Below are positions 44,167 to 64,000 of a stretch of 64,000 nucleotides of DNA, one piece after another. This DNA is from Nilaparvata lugens (lineage: Eukaryota > Arthropoda > Insecta > Hemiptera > Delphacidae), in contig NC_052506.1 of the NCBI RefSeq assembly GCF_014356525.2, forward strand, positions 13,762,783 through 13,826,782, given 5' to 3'. Each line of letters begins with the position of its first letter. Within the stretch, counting starts at the first letter, position 1. Position numbers and translations under genes: made by a program. A model generated the notes under the pieces. It was given only the letters and a program-made list of their open reading frames with translations, was not told where the DNA came from and made no database searches.

Positions 44167-44941
44167 TATCTGTTCCAACTCCCTCATTGGAAAAACAAAT
44201 TAATTAAATTGAATGTTAGGGTAAGGAGTTTTGGTGGAGTATATAATATATCTCGTAAAACAACGGTACAATAGAATATTCTAAGAGGTCAAATAATGCT
44301 ACGTAAAATATGTTTCAAACAATTATTCAAAACTGAAACTGAATTCTCAAATTCAACACTAATTTTCTTAAAATGATAATAGTATTGTACCTAGGCGTTT
44401 GCCTCAACCAATAAATGAAAAATATGATAAGAAAGGCCAGCTTGGCCAACAGGATAAATTAAATTAAGCTTCTTTTGCGTTGCAATTTGCAATTGCAAAG
44501 AATTGTTCTAAAATTTCAAAAAAAAAATGTATTAAACCTTATTTGAAATTTGAACAAATTGAAATTTTGAAGGAGAAAATATGGTACTTCAATAGGACAA
44601 TCACAGTAGAAATTGATCGAATAATAGAGTAAACTTGGAGCTATAAATTTCGAAGCCACACATTTATAAAATGATTGCATTGAACCACCTTAAGATCTAA
44701 GCCAGTTGACATGGTATGATTCATTCACTGACTATAACAGCAGTATGCTCTCCACATTATAATGGGAGATTGTTTATAGATTAAAAGTGTTCAACATTCT
44801 ACCTTCAAGATGAATAATTTTTAAGGTACACAAGGTTTCTCGATATTCGTCAAGGTCAAATTACAAACGTGGTGTTTCAATTACGTCATATTCTGCTTTA
44901 GCAACAGAATAATCAATGTTATTTTTAGTGAGCAGTTGTTA

Positions 44942-62435
<17,494 letters not shown>

Positions 62436-62565
62436 CTGAAACAAATGGAGAAAAATATATTGATATTAAAAGTACAATAATGGATGAAGTTTTAAAGTAA
62501 TGTTATATTAGGTTTCCTATTATTCAAATAAGCTACATTACATACTTAATGAATTAAAAGATAAT

Positions 62566-62690
62566 ATCGTGTGACCTGTCCGGCTAAGGTCTGGTGTCAG
62601 AGTTCTCATGTCGCACCGGAAGGGCCTCTGATATGATGACCTAACCTAACGACTATTTTTTAGGCGAATTAACATGTCCATCTGAAACGA
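62566..62690 (-). mobile_element. SINE 3' fragment
   Basis: Minus strand contains GTCGTTAGGTTAGGTCAT, AGAGGCCCT and ACACCAGACCT, ending CACACGATATTATC. It matches the 3' half of the 25514 SINE. It lies just right of the 62435 DUF2045 exon. Confidence 0.65.
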
Positions 62691-62717
62691 GTAGGCCTAT
62701 ATAGATACTCAAATATA

Positions 62718-63150
62718 CCGGGTGTTTCAAAAAGAATGACCCAAGTTTAAACAGTTATATTTATTTTTAAAAAATGATGTGCACAAACCAATTTTACATC
62801 AAATACTCACAGAAGTATCAAGTTTATGATGATGTATTATAAGTGTTCTATGTGCCCTCTTTCTGAGGCTCGGAAGACATCTAGACGGTAGCCAAATTCA
62901 TCCCAGACTGTTCGCGAGATGTCTGTCTTCTCGGACTGTAGCTACTGCATTAGTTATCCTAGTTTTAAGCTCCTCAATATCAAGTGCTAAGGGAGGAACA
63001 ACGTTAAAGATCGTGTTTATGTTCCTCCCTTATCACTTGATATTGAGGAGCTGAAAACCAGGATAACTGATGCAGTAGCTATAATCCGAGAAGACATCTT
63101 GCGAACAGTCTGGGATGAATTTGGCTACCGTCTAGATGTCGTTGATGATT
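62718..63150. mobile_element. Second transposase palindrome (IS630/mariner-type)
   Basis: It begins CCGGGTGTTTCAAAAAGAAT. Arms 62869-63004 (minus) and 63020-63146 (plus) both encode a transposase C-terminus pointing outward from the centre: LALDIEELKTRIT, VWDEFGYRLDV; the left arm keeps the native ERGHIEHL stop. The intervening 15 bp include the turn. No catalytic region. Confidence 0.75.
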
Positions 63151-63230
63151 TTCTAAAGGATCTTTCATCTTTATAGTTGAATTGAAAATTAATTTACCAA
63201 ATTCAATAAATCGGTCCGATTCGACTTAAA

Positions 63231-63377
63231 TCTGTATGCAGATAATCGGTTTAAACGGAGGAATGTCAGCTGTTCGTTCAAACCCTGTATGAAACACACT
63301 ATGATAAATGTAACCATATCTACAAGTAAACGTGGTTTAGCGGTAAACGTAGAGTTAGCATATGGGATATGGCCCTG
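63231..63377 (-). repeat. 130-bp repeat, copy 2
   Basis: Inverse-orientation partner of 3253-3385, between the transposase palindrome and the LINE RT fragment. Confidence 0.65.
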
Positions 63378-63419
63378 AGAATTAGATCGAAGAGCTTGGT
63401 TTAGTAGCCTATCTTGAGA

Positions 63420-64000
63420 ATGGATCTATCAAGGATCTGTGCTTGGGCCGCTGTTATTTCTCAAACTCATCAACGATCTCCACCTACAGAATTCTAGTCT
63501 GCTGTTTGCTGATGATACTACCATAGTTGGTAAGGGCAGTGGACCCCTGGAAGCTAGACGCTGTGTACAGGAGCTGTTTTCCGAGGCCAAAGAGTGGTTT
63601 GCTGCAAAAAAACTCAAGTTGAATGAGGCCAAGACACAGGAGATGCTTTGTACTCTTAGCATCCACACTCCAGGGGATAAAGCAGTCACTTTGCTTGGCT
63701 TTGGAATTGATGCCAAATTAAGTTGGGAGCCGCATATTGACCAGGTATGCAGGAGACTGTCTAGAGTAATCTACCTGTTCAGAAAGCTGAGAAGCCTCCT
63801 GAGTCTCAAGAGACTTCTAATGATGTATCATGCAGTGTTTGGCAGTCATGCGCAGTATAGAATTCTTCTCTGAGGCCATTCTCCGCATGCCAATGACATA
63901 CTGCTTCTACAAAAGAAGGCACTGCGGATCCTTACCTACAGTGACTTCATTGCCCATTGTCAACCCATCTTCAGACGCCTGAAGGTGCACACCGTCTTCG
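63420..64000 (+). pseudogene. LINE reverse-transcriptase fragment, runs off the window
   Basis: The open frame starts abruptly in the conserved GSVLGPLLFL block and contains LLFADDTTIVG (active-site FADD), a KLKLNEAKT helix, LLGFGIDAKLSWEPHI and YHAVFGSHAQY. A stop at 63871-63873 interrupts it, but homology continues (LLLQKKALRILTY) to the window end. Fingers and endonuclease are missing, so this is an internal fragment. The family (FADD, WEPHID) is Jockey-like and different from the 33.6-38.5 kb element. Confidence 0.8.

Overview
The window is AT-rich, intron-rich, transposon-crowded animal DNA, almost certainly from an insect. The clearest marker is a split gene for an arthropod-type gustatory receptor (7tm_7). 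The dense mixture of MITEs, Helitrons, mariner-type elements, tRNA-derived SINEs and CR1/Jockey-type LINEs resembles a large hemipteran (planthopper-like) genome. That placement is inference; the sequence does not name the species.

Three host genes can be assembled, all on the minus strand, with splice sites and reading phases that agree except at one junction. (1) About 8.1-23.1 kb: four coding exons plus a probable 5' UTR exon encode a small secreted protein of about 154 residues, with a signal peptide and one canonical EF-hand loop. This is the most interesting gene in the window. (2) About 27.1-39.0 kb: a gustatory receptor of about 400 residues. Its last four exons join in frame and include the TYxxxxxQF-type seventh helix and a GC-AG intron. 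The first exon is separated from them by a long-TIR DNA transposon and a nearly complete LINE, and its 3' splice partner is unresolved. (3) About 44.9 kb to beyond the right part of the window: nine 3' exons of a DUF2045 (human KIAA0930-like) protein. The N-terminal exons lie outside the window.

The rest is repeats, many in introns. 0-8 kb holds Helitrons, a LINE 3' end, dispersed 0.4 kb and 0.8 kb repeats, and a fold-back MITE. 9.4-15.2 kb holds a TA-flanked element with repeated internal motifs, then a 4.7 kb hAT-like element carrying a second nested hAT with a perfect 8-bp target duplication and an LTR-like cassette with a coiled-coil ORF. 22-27 kb holds several palindromes, including a 984 bp mariner palindrome with two head-to-head transposase ends. 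30.2-32.4 kb is a long-TIR transposon. 33.6-38.5 kb is a LINE with an unusual open frame joining ORF1 and ORF2. 45.1-45.6 kb is a MITE nested in a MITE. 60.0-60.9 kb is a GC-rich block unlike its surroundings. 62.7-63.9 kb holds a second head-to-head transposase palindrome and a LINE RT fragment.

The three genes show no functional link beyond sharing strand and neighbourhood. Exon limits were worked out by hand from splice signals and phase, so they are predictions.
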